In this document: one piece after another, positions 48,598-59,249 of the stretch
How the letters are laid out: every line of letters starts with the position of its first letter
Numbering within the stretch: position 1 is the stretch's first letter
The notes under the pieces: model-generated
The model's database searches: none
Told to the model about the DNA's origin: nothing
Seen by the model: the letters and a program-made list of their open reading frames with translations, nothing else
Program-made: the position numbers and the translations under genes
Source of the DNA: Ligustrum vulgare
Taxonomy: Eukaryota > Streptophyta > Magnoliopsida > Lamiales > Oleaceae
Assembly (NCBI GenBank): GCA_963555705.1
Contig: OY743174.1
Coordinates: 62,952,234 to 63,016,233, forward strand
Direction of reading: 5' to 3'
Length of the DNA: 64,000 nucleotides

Positions 48598-49280
48598 TAT
48601 GTTTAGAAAGTACAACGTTGAGAAATTTAACTGGAAGATCAATTTTGGCTTGTGGTAAATACATGTCATGTATGAATTGATTCAGACGGGACTGCAGAAA
48701 GTTTTGAAGGAAAACTAAACCCGAGTTCTGATAAAGAAACTCAATCTAGCACGAGAGATGAAGATTGGGAAGATTTGGATTTGAAGGCTGCTGGCATGTT
48801 ACAACTTTGTTTAGCCAAAAATGTTCTTGTAAATATTTATGGGATATTTGCTGTGAATGAACTGTGGGAAAATCTGGAAGGGTTGTATCAAATGAAGAGC
48901 TTGTCAAATAACTTGTACCTGAAGGAGCGGTTTCATTCTTTGAGAATGAATGGAGGTATGAAAATCTTAGACCATCTTAGTGTTATCAATGAGATTGTTT
49001 CTGCACTGGAATCTATTGGAGTTAAGATTGATGATGATGATGATAAGGTTCATTTGGTCTCTTTTATATACGTTTGAGTACATCATGCTGATTTTGATGT
49101 ACGAGAAGGAAACGGTGAAATTTTCAGAAGTTAAGTTGATTAGGTTGAAGTGACAGTTCATCTGAAAAGCTTTGTTTGTTACTGAAAAGTGGAAGAGGGG
49201 TAACTCCATGAAGAAGAAGGTAATGTGTTGGAACTGTGGTAAATCTAGTCATGTGAGAAGAAATTGTCCAAAAGGTAGAG
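48598..49280 (+). pseudogene. Copia element A gag with zinc knuckle (decayed)
   Basis: A start at 48598 reads MFRKYNVEKFNWKINFGLW, the usual beginning of a Copia gag, then stops. The open stretch 48775-49077 continues the UBN2-type gag fold with ELWENLEGLYQMKSLSNNLY, LKERFHSLRMNGG and HLSVINEIVSALESIGVKI. After further frame breaks, 49209-49277 reads MKKKVMCWNCGKSSHVRRNC, an intact CX2CX4HX4C knuckle that binds RNA in active elements. The next coding step, protease, is absent; the solo LTR interrupts at 49337 and beyond it only 377 bp lead to the PPT. Confidence 0.7.
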
Positions 49281-49336
49281 CAGAGTCGGCTAATTGCTCG
49301 GAAGTGGACAATTCGACTATCCTTGTGGAGGGTGGT

Positions 49337-50109
49337 TGATAAGTGTAGTTTATACACTTATTTATCTGTCGAAATTAGGATATTATTTTATTTTTCTTGA
49401 ATAAATTCTACTTAGTTTGTGTATTTTATTATTATTTCAGGTTTTTATCCCAAAATCAAGAAAATGAGGAATTGAAGCAATCACGCAATAATTGGACGAA
49501 TATTGAGATAAAACGAAGAAAAAGGACTAAAGTGTACACTCCCAAAAGTTGAAGACCGAATGTGCAATTAACGCAAGGACTAACTTATCATATATGGAAG
49601 AATTAAGTAACTTGAAGGAAAATTTATTTGATTTGGGCCTTAGGGCTAATTTGTGTGGATATATATATACACATATTCACGGCTGGAATTGGAGGCTGCA
49701 GGAAGATTATACATATATACACAGCCGAGAGAAGCCAATTGGGGTTATAATAAAGTGGTGGAAAAGAAAGTGGGCAGCAACATTACCATTAAACACAGCA
49801 GAAGAGAGCCGTGAGATAGACACAAGAATTGAGGTTTGCAATTGAAGTTGACGGCTGGGAGACAAAGTTTATATTTATATACAAATTAAATTTGGTTGGC
49901 TGTGTGTGTGTGGGGGAAGAATAAAACGGTTGGTAGGTGGGGGAATTCCTTAGGTTTGAGATATAGCCGATTGGTTACAAAGAATAGAAAAGGCAGCCTG
50001 CTGGTGCAGACGAGAGTTGGCGGCTATGCAAATTAAAAAGAAGTGGTCGGCTGGAAGTGCTAGAAGTTGGCGGCAACATTTGGGGAATTAAAGAAGAGAG
50101 TGCACAGTT
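49337..50109 (+). mobile_element. left part of an Athila-type solo LTR
   Basis: It begins TGATAAGTGTAGTTTATAC, matching the LTRs at 28946 and 33569 through the TTTTTATCCCAAAAT block, then diverges (a different subfamily). It is preceded by GTGGT (49332-49336). It stops at about 50109, where the duplicated block begins with GAGGATCGCC. The partner half is at 54962-55409. Confidence 0.8.
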
Positions 50110-50701
50110 GAGGATCGCCCTCGCAACCTGCTAGATATGTAAACATATATTCCTTTCCTACGTTTATTATGAATTAATTGAAATAGGACCCATCTATTTG
50201 TTTGACGTGTTAATTGCATCTCCAATCAATTCACTTGGCCAAATTTAATTGGTTGAGACTATATGGTTTCTTTGAAATATAGAGGATGTTTGATAATGTT
50301 AAAAGTTTCTATTTTTTATTTTTTAGATGTTTAGTTTAAAAATATTTGAAAAGTCAAAATTTGTAGGCTTAAATAAAAATTGATGATTGAGTTTGAAAAG
50401 TTGTGATGAAATCTTTGATTTTATCAAATAAACACATATTGTTCGTGGAAACTTGTGACAGATCTACTGTGAGGATCGCCCTCGCAACCAGCTAGATATG
50501 TAAACATATATTCCTTTCCTACATTTATTATGAATTAATTGAAATAGGACCCATCTATTTGTTTGACGTGTTAATTGCATCTCCAATCAATTCACTTGGC
50601 CAAATTTAATTGGCTGAGACTATATGATTTCTTTGAAATATAAAGCATGTTAGGTAATGTTAAAAGTTTTAATTTTTAAGATTTTTTTTATTATCTATCC
50701 A
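50110..50701. repeat. tandem AT-rich units, second block
   Basis: Two units starting at 50110 (truncated) and 50457 match those at 37348-37980 with few differences. The second is cut by the Helitron at 50702 and resumes after it at 52866-53000, which shows that the Helitron inserted into an existing unit. Confidence 0.7.
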
Positions 50702-52865
50702 TCTATATATAAAAATAAAGTATTTACAAAAATTAAACACACATACACTTTCTCGTCAAAATGTACTTGCTAAATTTGGAAAGATTTTGATAAAAACACA
50801 AGAATTAAAAAATAAATAAAAAATGATTACATTTTGAAAAGTATAATGATTACAAATTTGAATTACATTTTTGAGTACTACATGCATTTGTTCCCAAATA
50901 AAAAAAAAATAAAAATAAAAGAAATCGTTTTGAGCACTGTTAAATTATATAAAAAAATAATGATAGTTAAAATTTTTGTTTAAAAACAAAGAATGTGATA
51001 TTTTCAAAGTAAAAATTAGTGATTGAAAAGTTGAGAGAAAAAATATGTATGATTAAGAGTATGTTTGGTAGTGGTAAAATTTTCACACTTTTCCTCAAAT
51101 TCATTTTCAACCACACATTTCTCTGGGATCCATCACTATTCATAATTTTCAATCACTTTTCAACCACACATTCTCCAAAACACTCAAAATTCTTCAAAAT
51201 TCAACCAAAAACTCCTACACCAAACAGGCACTAAAATGTAGTTTAAAAGAGTGCTGTTAAAAAATATTTTGTTAAATAGAGATGATTCGTTCCAGTTTCA
51301 AAAAAAAAAAAAAAAAAAACAATTTAATTTATTTATTTATTTATTTTTAACAAATTTGATTTTAATTAGTAGGATAATTGATTTTTATATAACTATTAAT
51401 CTTATTATGTATTCTAACTTCATTTTTTTTTTGGTGAAAAATGTGAAAAAACTACATTAAGAGCATCATAAGTCTAATGTACAAAATAAATAGATAATTT
51501 TCTATTGTTATAAAAAAGTATTCAAGATCCGTACTTTAGAAGTTGTTTAAATAATTAAAAAAAAGATTATTAAAAAATATTCTGCTTAATCATAGTGTAA
51601 CTAATTTGGTAAAGTAACACTAAATTATTTCTAAAGATATAAAACTATATTATAAAATGTGTTGAAAAACGTTTAAATAACCCGAAAATGTTTTAGTTTA
51701 AAAAACGAAAATGTTTTAATTTAAAGAACTTAAGAACATTCCTTATATTATGTATTTTTTTTTTAAGTTTTCCAGTTAGATTATTTAAAAAATAAAAAAT
51801 TAAATGACTAATCCAAATGTTTTCTTTCAAATCGAATAATTTCATACTTGATTGAATATAATTTTTCGTTATATGTAATAACAATTAACAAGAGTTAGAA
51901 GTAATCACTCTCGCGTGTTGGAATGTATTTTAAGATCCTATGGGTAACTATCAGTATTATAATTATTCTTAAGTATGTGTTCGATAAACTTGAAAAAATG
52001 ATTTACAAACCATTTTATAAACCACACAATTTCTCAAATCATTTTTCCAATTATACACATCATTGTATTATTTTAAACTCGAAAAATATGTAATATAAGC
52101 GTCAAATCGAATATCACAACAAGAAGTTTAATACAATATAACAAGGGAGAGCAAACTGTAAAAACATAGTCTGTAAAATCGTTCAAAAGATCAAATGTCA
52201 AAGTTTTACTTTATATTTTTTTACTTCATTTTAAATTATATCATTTAGGTTACATAATACTCCGTGTTCAGAAAACCTGAAATGGTTCGACATGAAAGAG
52301 ACAACAGGTCAAGGGTCAGAAGATTGAATCGGGGTTAAAAAATAATTATTTCAAATGTCAGAAAATTTTCTAAAAAAAACTATTTTACAAATAAAACGAC
52401 ATTTACTCATTTGGAGTAAAATTAAATAAACAAAAAATATAACAACAATATTCTTTACCAATTCAAAGCAAATATAGATTTATGGTTATTAATTTTATTT
52501 CAAAATAATTAAATATATATATAAAAAAAAAAAGAAGATAAAAGTAACTTATTTTCAAAAAAGAAGTTTAACAAACAAAGAAATAGTAAATAAACTATTT
52601 TTTTAAAGAGACAAACAATTTTAAAAAGAAAAGAAAAAAATCTTATAATGATCATAATTTCTTATTTTTTATTAATTTTGTAAATGTTGCATTTCCTATT
52701 TTGATTTTTTTTTTTAAGTTTTGAATTCGATAATATTTTATATTAAAATGTTATTATACTATGTTTTTATTTGATATGATTATATAATTAATACATTTTC
52801 ATAAATTTTGATCAAAATCACTATCACAACTATATTCCCGTGCATCGCACGGGTGAAAATACTAG
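50702..52865 (+). mobile_element. complete non-autonomous Helitron, 2164 bp
   Basis: The 5' end TCTATATATAAAAATAAAG follows A; the 3' end has a perfect 7-bp hairpin CCCGTGC-ATC-GCACGGG (52837-52853), then eight bases and CTAG at 52862-52865, followed by T. The tandem unit broken at the left resumes at the right, which confirms both borders without a target duplication, as expected for rolling-circle insertion. There is no Rep/helicase, so it is mobilised in trans. Just upstream, TCTATCCA makes a start at 50694 possible. Confidence 0.85.
51057..51231. mobile_element. Tourist-like MITE nested in the Helitron, 175 bp
   Basis: Left end GAGTATGTTTGGTAGTGG faces CACCAAACAGGCAC, with TAA on both sides (51054-51056 and 51232-51234). 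Same position as the MITE at 38334-38508. Confidence 0.72.
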
Positions 52866-53314
52866 TTATTACAGATGTGTACTTTAAAAATGTTTGAAAA
52901 ATCAAAATTTATGGGCTTGACTAAAAATTGATGATTGAGTTTGAAAAGTTGTAATAAAATTTTTGATTTTATCAAATAAACACATATTGTAGGTGGAAAC
53001 TTGTGATCGACATAAGTCTACATGTAAATAAGCTCCCAATTAATTTTGCTAAAAAATAGATTTTTAATAGTTTTTTTCATTAAAATTGATATATATGTAT
53101 ACATGGTTGAGAAATAAATAAAAGTTGTAAGTCAAATAAAATATATAGTTGAAAAGTAAATAAAAGTTGTGAGTCAAATAAAATATATGGACTAAATTTA
53201 TTTCTTTCCACTTTACAAACTTTATATGTACGAAATAGATAGTTGATTAGTGAATTCGTATTTTTATTTTCCATCCAAAGTTAGAAACTATGTGTCATTG
53301 TTTCAAATCCAGAA

Positions 53315-53857
53315 ATGGGTTACATCAATATTCTAAAAATTATTTATGATGTGTGTAAAGATTTTTATCGTACTATACAGCAAGATCAAACTCTTACCTC
53401 ATATCTTATGAACTTCAAAAGAACTTATGAAGAACTCAATGTCTTACTGCCATATAGTTCAAATGTGAAAACTCAATGGGAACAAATGGCTGTGATGTGT
53501 TTTTTAGCAGGCCTTCGTCCAGAGTTTGATGTTGTTAAATCTCAGATTCTCTCCAGCCCTGAGATTTCGTCTTTGCAAGAAACTTTTACTAGGATACTTC
53601 GCACTGAAAATAGTGTGTCTAGTACTTCATCCCAGTCTAACAGTTCTCTTATCAGTCGTACCAGTGTACATGAACATGGGCGTCTATCTAATAGACGAGG
53701 AGGGGTTACAAACAGCCGTAATCATCGAACCCATACTACTAGCCGTGATCATCGGACCCGGATTCAAGGGGAGTTGTATGCTATTATTGTCATGAGTCGA
53801 GCCACACCAAGCGCGCTTGCAGAAAGCTACAGATTCACAATCAAAAAAATCAGTTAG
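53315..53857 (+). pseudogene. Copia element B gag
   Basis: A 180-residue frame carries the Copia gag core: YDVCKDFYRTIQQDQTLTSY, EELNVLLPYSS, REQ-like WEQMAVMCFLAGLRPEFD and KSQILSSPEISSLQETF, followed by a Ser/Arg/His-rich linker. The zinc knuckle CYYCHESSHTKRAC (CX2CX4HX4C) is present at about 53778-53820 but in another frame, so a small indel lies between core and knuckle. The gag N-terminus is missing. Downstream the protease IDSGATDHMTG (about 54047-54080) is uninterrupted here, unlike in the first copy. Confidence 0.8.
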
Positions 53858-54245
53858 CTCATATTGCCTCCATTGATCCTATACCGAGCACCTCTTCTGG
53901 GAAGACAGTTACAATATCTGCAGAGGAATTTGCAAAATTTTCTCAATATCAGGACGCATTAAGGTTTTCATCTCATCCTATCACTGCCAGTGCTGAGTCA
54001 GGTAAACCAACTACGTGTCTTATTTCATCATCTTCCGAATGGGTCATTGATTCTGGTGCCACAGATCATATGACAGGTAATCCTAGTCTCTTCTCCACTT
54101 ATCAGTCACACACATCATCCAAAAATGTTACCTTAGCCGATGGTTCTACGTCTTGTGGTCTTGGGTCTGGCACTATCAATCTACCCCCTTCCCTTTCCCT
54201 ATCGTCTGTTTTAAATCTTCCTCGATTTTCCTTTAATTTAATTCT

Positions 54246-54961
54246 GTGAGCAAGCTCACTCGTGCTCTAAATTGTTGTATCTCATTTTTTCCTGGTCATT
54301 GTCTATTTCAGGATCTTACGAAGAAGAAGATTATTGGTAAAGGACATAAATCAGGGGGTCTCTATGTCTTGGATACTCCGGTACCACGATCTGTTGCTTA
54401 TTCCAGTGTCTTAACCCCTTTCAAGCCCATTGCAAATTGGGACACCCCTCTCTACCGTTACTAAAGAAACTATGCCCCCAGTTCCATAATGTATCGTCCT
54501 TAGATTGTGAGTCATGTCAATTTGCTAAGCATCATCGTCTGTCCTCAGTTCCTAGAATCAATAAAAGGGTAAATCTCCCTTTTGAGTTGGCCCATTATGA
54601 TGTTTGGGGCCAATGTCTTGTTTTGTCTAAAACTGGGTTAAGATATTTTGTCACTTTTGTAGATGATTACTCTCTTGTAACTTGGCTTTATTTAATGAAA
54701 AACCGTTCAGAGTTATTTTCTCATTTACTACTTTTTGTGCTGAAGTTAAAACACAATTTAATGTTTCTGTGCTTACATTGCGATCTGATAATGCCAAAAA
54801 ATACTTTTCTCAGTCTTTCCAGAATTACATGATTAAAAATGGCATTCTTCATCAATCCTCATGTGTTGATACACCCTCTCAAAATGGGGTGGCTGAAAGA
54901 AAGAATAGACATTTCCTTGAGACAGCAAGAGCACTTTTGTTCCAAATGCAAGTCCCTAAAT
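54246..54961 (+). pseudogene. Copia element B integrase, truncated
   Basis: The frames at 54246-54464, 54437-54832 and 54682-54961 together cover the zinc-binding region (the C pair in CESC) and the catalytic core as far as the glutamate-helix segment ending RALLFQMQVPK. A C missing in the CCCC run near 54415 breaks the frame before the HHCC region. The frame change near 54705 is the same as in the first copy near 41335. Confidence 0.75.
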
Positions 54962-55409
54962 CATGGTTGACTTAGTTAAATAGGCCTAATTTGAACTCGA
55001 GAGAGGTAAATTAGATATATGCGTGAATTCGACCAAATACAATTTTAGAAAACAACTTGAGATGAGAAATTATGGTAGAACGTTATTTCGAAATCGTTAG
55101 TCCCGATATTCATTCAATTGCTAGAAATCCCACAACTTTATTTCGTGCTTTTATTAATTGGTTTTTGTTTAATTTTCTATTTTCATTTTAATTGCATTGT
55201 CTATTTCATTTATGCTCAATTTTATTGTCGTTTTTGGATTTTTTTGCATTCTATTTTCTTAGTTTGTTTTTTTTTTAGTTTATGAATTTTAGTATCAAAG
55301 TAAATCGATAGCAAATAAATAGTCCTCGTGGGATCGACAACTCGGACTCAAAAGTCCACTTTTACTACTTGTTAGCGATATCGTACACTTGCGATATTTC
55401 ACACCAACA
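54962..55409 (+). mobile_element. right part of an Athila-type solo LTR
   Basis: CATGGTTGACTTAGTTAAAT onward matches the last 450 bp of the intact LTRs (from about 30138) through GCGATATCGTACACTTGCG, and it ends CACACCAACA. It is followed by GTGGT (55410-55414), the same five bases that precede the left part, so the two halves are one insertion. Roughly 400 bp of LTR middle is missing between them. Confidence 0.85.
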
Positions 55410-55791
55410 GTGGTGATGATGTACTTTAGTAAGATGGGACTTCCTTATGGCATGAAGTTAGTTGTCATGATAGAGGATGTGCTCTTGCAGGTAGGTAAAT
55501 GTGTTTGCACACGGGCATTGGTTTGGCGTTAATGCAAGATGTGTGATGAATTTGATGTCGATGGCTGATGAGCTCCCAGGGAAAGCCAAACATGGGAGTT
55601 GCACCATAATTTTTCAGCAAGGTTTATTTCGACATGAGTCGATGAAAAGCTCGGAGTTCGTTGATAATTCTGAGTGCTGGTTATACTCATATGGTGGAGT
55701 ATGATATTGTCAAAGTGTTAAATGCTTGCCATTTACCCAATGATTGAATTTGAATTTTTTGGCTTGGATGAATTTGTGTCAAGGTGGAGAT

Positions 55792-56373
55792 TGTTGAGAT
55801 ATTTGACTCAAATTAAGAATGAGAATATCTTGGACAATTGATTCTCTTGTTAAAGTGATTAACTTGGAGACCAAGTTAAAGGTGAAAGAAAAGGAAGATA
55901 ATCTTTTTTACATGAATTTCTTTCCTTATTCTGATTATTCTGCTTCAATAAAGAAACATCTTAGGGCACAAGTAATACACGTTTTGGGTTATATTTACCT
56001 ATAAATATGTGTGTTGAGGAGCCAATTAATTACACATTGATTAGAGAGTATTGTTAGGAAATATGTAGTCTAGCATCTTAGTTTTTCTTGGGTTCTTTGT
56101 GGGTTGTACAAAGAAGTAGAAATTGGTAGATGTGGTAAAGCTTGATTATTTTTCCTACAATACTTTGGGGGTTTGGTGAGTGAAAATTCTATATAATTGT
56201 AACAATTTATTATATAGTGAAAAGCTTTGGTGAAGGTCCGTGGACGTAGGCAAGTTGCCGAACCACGTAAATTTCTGTGTTCGTATTTATTTTCTGGTTT
56301 GCTCAGTTATTTCTTGAACATCGAAAATTCATGTAGGTTAATTAGAGAGTGAATATGTGTTTAATTCTCAACA
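55792..56373 (+). mobile_element. 3' LTR of Copia element A
   Basis: TGTTGAGATATTTGACTC...TCTCAACA, preceded by the purine tract AAGGTGGAGAT and followed by the target duplication CCACG (56374-56378). Confidence 0.92.
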
Positions 56374-56378
56374 CCACG

Positions 56379-57210
56379 TACATTTTCGATTGCCATTAGT
56401 TTTTCAAGTTATTTATCTTCATCAAACATGTTTAAATATACTTACTTCTTATTTTACTACTTTCGAAAAAAAATAATTTGAAAGTACATTACAATCATAC
56501 TTCGTCAGAATACCAACTAACTAATCAATGTCTCCGAGTGTGTTTTGAGTCCCGCTGTTTGAAATAATGTGTTTTGTAATGATGATTTATTGGAGAATGT
56601 GTGATTAAAAATTATGGAAACTTTTTCGATTTATGTGTAATTATTTTATTGATAGAATGTTTGATTAAAAATTAATTTAGAAAAAGTTAATTTAGAAAGA
56701 AAAAAAAAGAGCTTTAGAATAATAATGGGTATCAAACAACGATAGAGTAACCTCTTTAAAAGTGCTTATATTTGTCTGGTTTGATTCAACTCAGAGGTGT
56801 GTTTGATAAAAGAACGTGGAAAATAAAACATTTTCCATACTAGTGAGAAAATATTTGGGGGAGGAGATTGATATGAAAGCAAGACCCATTTGTACAAACT
56901 TGGCCGTTCTCTTTGTGTTTCGATTTTGAATTTTGAGTTTTGAATTTTGTTTTGAATTTTGAATTTTGGTTGTTTGTTTTGGGATTGCTGAAAACATGTT
57001 CTCTTTGTGATTTTGGAAAACTGTTTTCAAAAATAGAAAACTGAAAAATGTGTTTACTTCGTAATTTTCTGATATATTTATTTTGTGATATTTTATATGT
57101 AAAAAATGGTTGATTTGTTGAATTACATTGATTTTAATGTCAATAAATCAGTTAGTTCTCTATGTCAATAATTCATCATTATTATTGTTTCAGCTAAACA
57201 AAAATCCAAC
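56379..57210. other. continuation of the CYP98A downstream flank
   Basis: Once the Copia insertion is removed, this stretch follows position 47935 directly, so its first part is the former 3' UTR or terminator side of CYP98A. It also holds MITE-like words (GTTTGATAAAAG at 56803, TATCAAACAACG at 56734) and a run of TTTTGAATTTTG repeats at 56920-56970. No gene seen. Confidence 0.45.
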
Positions 57211-57902
57211 CTGATGCTGTAAAAAATCATAACCTTGACGTGGCAGGATCTGATGATACTTGATTGCTGGAAAAGATCAATGAATTCGCCTTGGATGACC
57301 TGCAAAAAATGAGATGAGGAATCTCCCCGTCGCCCCTCCAGTGTGAGAATTAGTTTTTCTGGAGTAGAGAGAGAATATATAAATGGAATGTATATAAAGA
57401 ATTATGAATGAATAATATGTGATCAAAGAAGATGTATTTATAGGGTTGAAAAGCCCATAACCTTTTTTAATTAAAGAATGAGTCCTTTTGGTGTAAACTT
57501 ACCTTTTAGGAGGAGTTCTATCCTTACAAGAATTGTACTTCCCCTTTTTTAGGACGTTTCCTTATAGGTTATGTCTTATTTCGAGGGCCCAAGAAGGTGG
57601 CCCATTGAAGAGGCCCATTACTGAAAGAGATTTGAAAGCCTGCCAACACGGGCCATAGGTCGAGAATCACCGACCTTGGCTTCAAGTACCAAGCCGAAGC
57701 AAGAGATCGGGATGTACCCGACCTACATGAGACCGGGCATGTCATTAAGGCGAGGCCCGTCATTGTTGTGTAGCGAGGAGGTCGGCCATGTGCCGACCAT
57801 GGAGTTCTCCTTAAAAGATCGAGTAAAAGAAGAACATGACCTTAACAGGTCGGGTCATGGAATTCTACTATATTTTTAGAGAGTAGGAAAATATACCGAT
57901 CA
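57211..57902 (-). mobile_element. probable 3' LTR of the Tat-lineage Gypsy element
   Basis: On the minus strand the purine tract CGCACGGGGGCCAA (57903-57916) is followed by TGATCGGTATATTTTCC, a typical PPT to LTR junction. The far end is set at a TGATGC start (57211), giving TGAT/ATCA inverted ends. A minus-strand TATAAATA at about 57431-57438 would be the LTR promoter. With no second LTR in the window the left border is tentative. Confidence 0.55.
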
Positions 57903-58073
57903 TTGGCCCCCGTGCGTCAGAGATCGGGACAAGATTTCTGAGCGCATGACAACTGTTATATATGATTTGCCAACTCATTTGATTTTGTCATAAAAGACTC
58001 ACTTTTAAAAAAAGATGACACGTGGCAAGAGGCAATTTTTGAATTTTGAAACCTCTCCCGCCAATTTTCTGCC

Positions 58074-58083
58074 TATATATAAG
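58074..58083 (+). promoter_or_regulatory. TATA box in front of the antisense ORF
   Basis: TATATATAAG lies about 160 bp before the ATG at 58239, on the strand opposite to the retroelement genes. It implies a separate plus-strand transcript. Confidence 0.45.
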
Positions 58084-58238
58084 TGGTCCCCATAGCCTCA
58101 TTCTTTTTACTTTGTGCAAAAGAGTGATCAGAGAACTCCTCGGGTTGTCTCGTCTTCTCCAACAATACCCTCTTAGTTCTTAGGTAAGCTCGACCTATCC
58201 CGCCCTTCTTTTTATTTTGTTATTTAATTTATAGAGTT

Positions 58239-59108
58239 ATGGCTAGGCGGGTAACAGTGGGTGATCTGAGGGAGGTGGAAGACCTAGACGAGCCTTTAGA
58301 GGTCGAGCCTCTAGGTTTCTACGAACCCCCGGATAGTCCTCGGGAACTTGAGTTTGACAGTGGGGAAGACATTGATGACAATCCGCGGGTAGGTAGGGAG
58401 CCGAGACAGGCCGACCTTGAACTTCCCACTTATTTTAATAAAATGAAAGAACGTACGATCGGGGTAGACATGAGGAGGTATAGACTAGAGGATAGGTATA
58501 CAGCTCGAGTACCAGATAAAGATGAGTACTCTTACCATTGTCGGGAGGGGGAAATGGTAGTGTACCATGAGTCCTTAATGGTCGGGTTAAGATTTCCTCT
58601 TCACCACTTCTTCGTTGACTTCTTGCTGACTGTGAGCATATTGCCGGGTCAGCTCGCTCCCAACGGGTGGAGAATACTTGTATACTTCTATGTTCTATGT
58701 AGGAGTCTAGGGATAGAACCAACTGTCGACCTGTGTAAATGCCTCTTAGAGCTAAAGTACTTGCCTCGGTGCAATAGTTTTGTATACATGTGCGGGAAGG
58801 GCCGGTTTGAGGTCCCCTGGGTTCCGTCCTCGATCAAATATTGGAAGGAAAAGTTCTTCTTTATTAAACCAAGAGAAGGGGAAAACTTCTTCTGGCCGAC
58901 CTTCAGAAGGCCAGATGTAGATAGTTTCAATAGAAAAGGTAATTTGAGCGATGAGGCAGTAACTGAGCTCATGGCAAACGCGGTGAGGATATGCGATTTT
59001 GGATTATTGGCAGAAGAAGCCAATAACCTGGTGAATGATGATATTCTTAAACAGGCCGGTCTTGACCTCCAGCCCAGTAGAGTTCGGTCTCCTCAATTAC
59101 TTAGATAA
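58239..59108 (+). CDS. antisense extra ORF of a Tat-lineage element ('putative gypsy type transposon' domain)
   Basis: This 289-residue frame begins acidic (residues 9-60), then holds the conserved core HESLMVGLRFPLHHFFVDFL, PGQLAPNGWRILVYFYVLC (about residues 109-155) and WKEKFFFI (about 202), as in the plant domain once named putative gypsy-type transposon (Transposase_28). Its molecular function is unknown. It runs opposite to the pol genes at 61-64 kb and lies between pol and the 3' LTR, the place where Tat/Ogre-type elements often carry an extra ORF in antisense. The ATG is the first in frame after the TATA box. The frame ends at TAG; similar proteins continue into a second part, seen here at 59250-60114, so splicing is likely. 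The frame itself has no lesion. Confidence 0.75.
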   Translation: MARRVTVGDLREVEDLDEPLEVEPLGFYEPPDSPRELEFDSGEDIDDNPRVGREPRQADLELPTYFNKMKERTIGVDMRRYRLEDRYTARVPDKDEYSYHCREGEMVVYHESLMVGLRFPLHHFFVDFLLTVSILPGQLAPNGWRILVYFYVLCRSLGIEPTVDLCKCLLELKYLPRCNSFVYMCGKGRFEVPWVPSSIKYWKEKFFFIKPREGENFFWPTFRRPDVDSFNRKGNLSDEAVTELMANAVRICDFGLLAEEANNLVNDDILKQAGLDLQPSRVRSPQLLR

Positions 59109-59249
59109 AAGAAACTTTTCAAAAAAAAAAATTTTTTGCACCTCTGTGTGACCTAATTGTACCCGAACTTGTTTAATTTGAGGAATGACCTTTGATTCTG
59201 AAGCGTTGAAAGAGGCGGCAATGGCCAAGGCCGAAGGAGCTCGGGCCAA

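Larger units (their letters stand above)
53098..54961 (+). mobile_element. Copia element B, second copy, truncated at both ends
   Basis: It matches 40176-41590 but keeps about 530 bp of gag deleted there. It ends abruptly inside integrase at 54961 (after QMQVPKS), where Athila-type LTR sequence resumes; RT, RNase H and LTR are missing. No target duplication is seen at either border. Confidence 0.85.
47936..56373 (+). mobile_element. gag-only Copia element A in the CYP98A 3' flank, with nested insertions
   Basis: LTRs at 47936-48518 (583 bp) and 55792-56373 (582 bp) are flanked by CCACG on both sides (47931-47935 and 56374-56378). After the 5' LTR, TGGCGCCGT at 48520 serves as PBS, and AAGGTGGAGAT precedes the 3' LTR as PPT. 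The interior without the nested solo LTR is only about 1.2 kb and carries gag pieces but no pol, so this was a small non-autonomous element of about 2.4 kb. It inserted 67-72 bp after the CYP98A stop codon, very likely within its 3' UTR. Confidence 0.92.

Noticed and set aside
55501..55704. 67-residue frame in the Copia A 3' interior
   Set aside because: No match to Copia proteins; it lies in the short untranslated stretch before the PPT.
58194..58234. GTAAGC...TTATAG as a 5' UTR intron before the antisense ORF
   Set aside because: Only 41 bp, too short for a plant intron.
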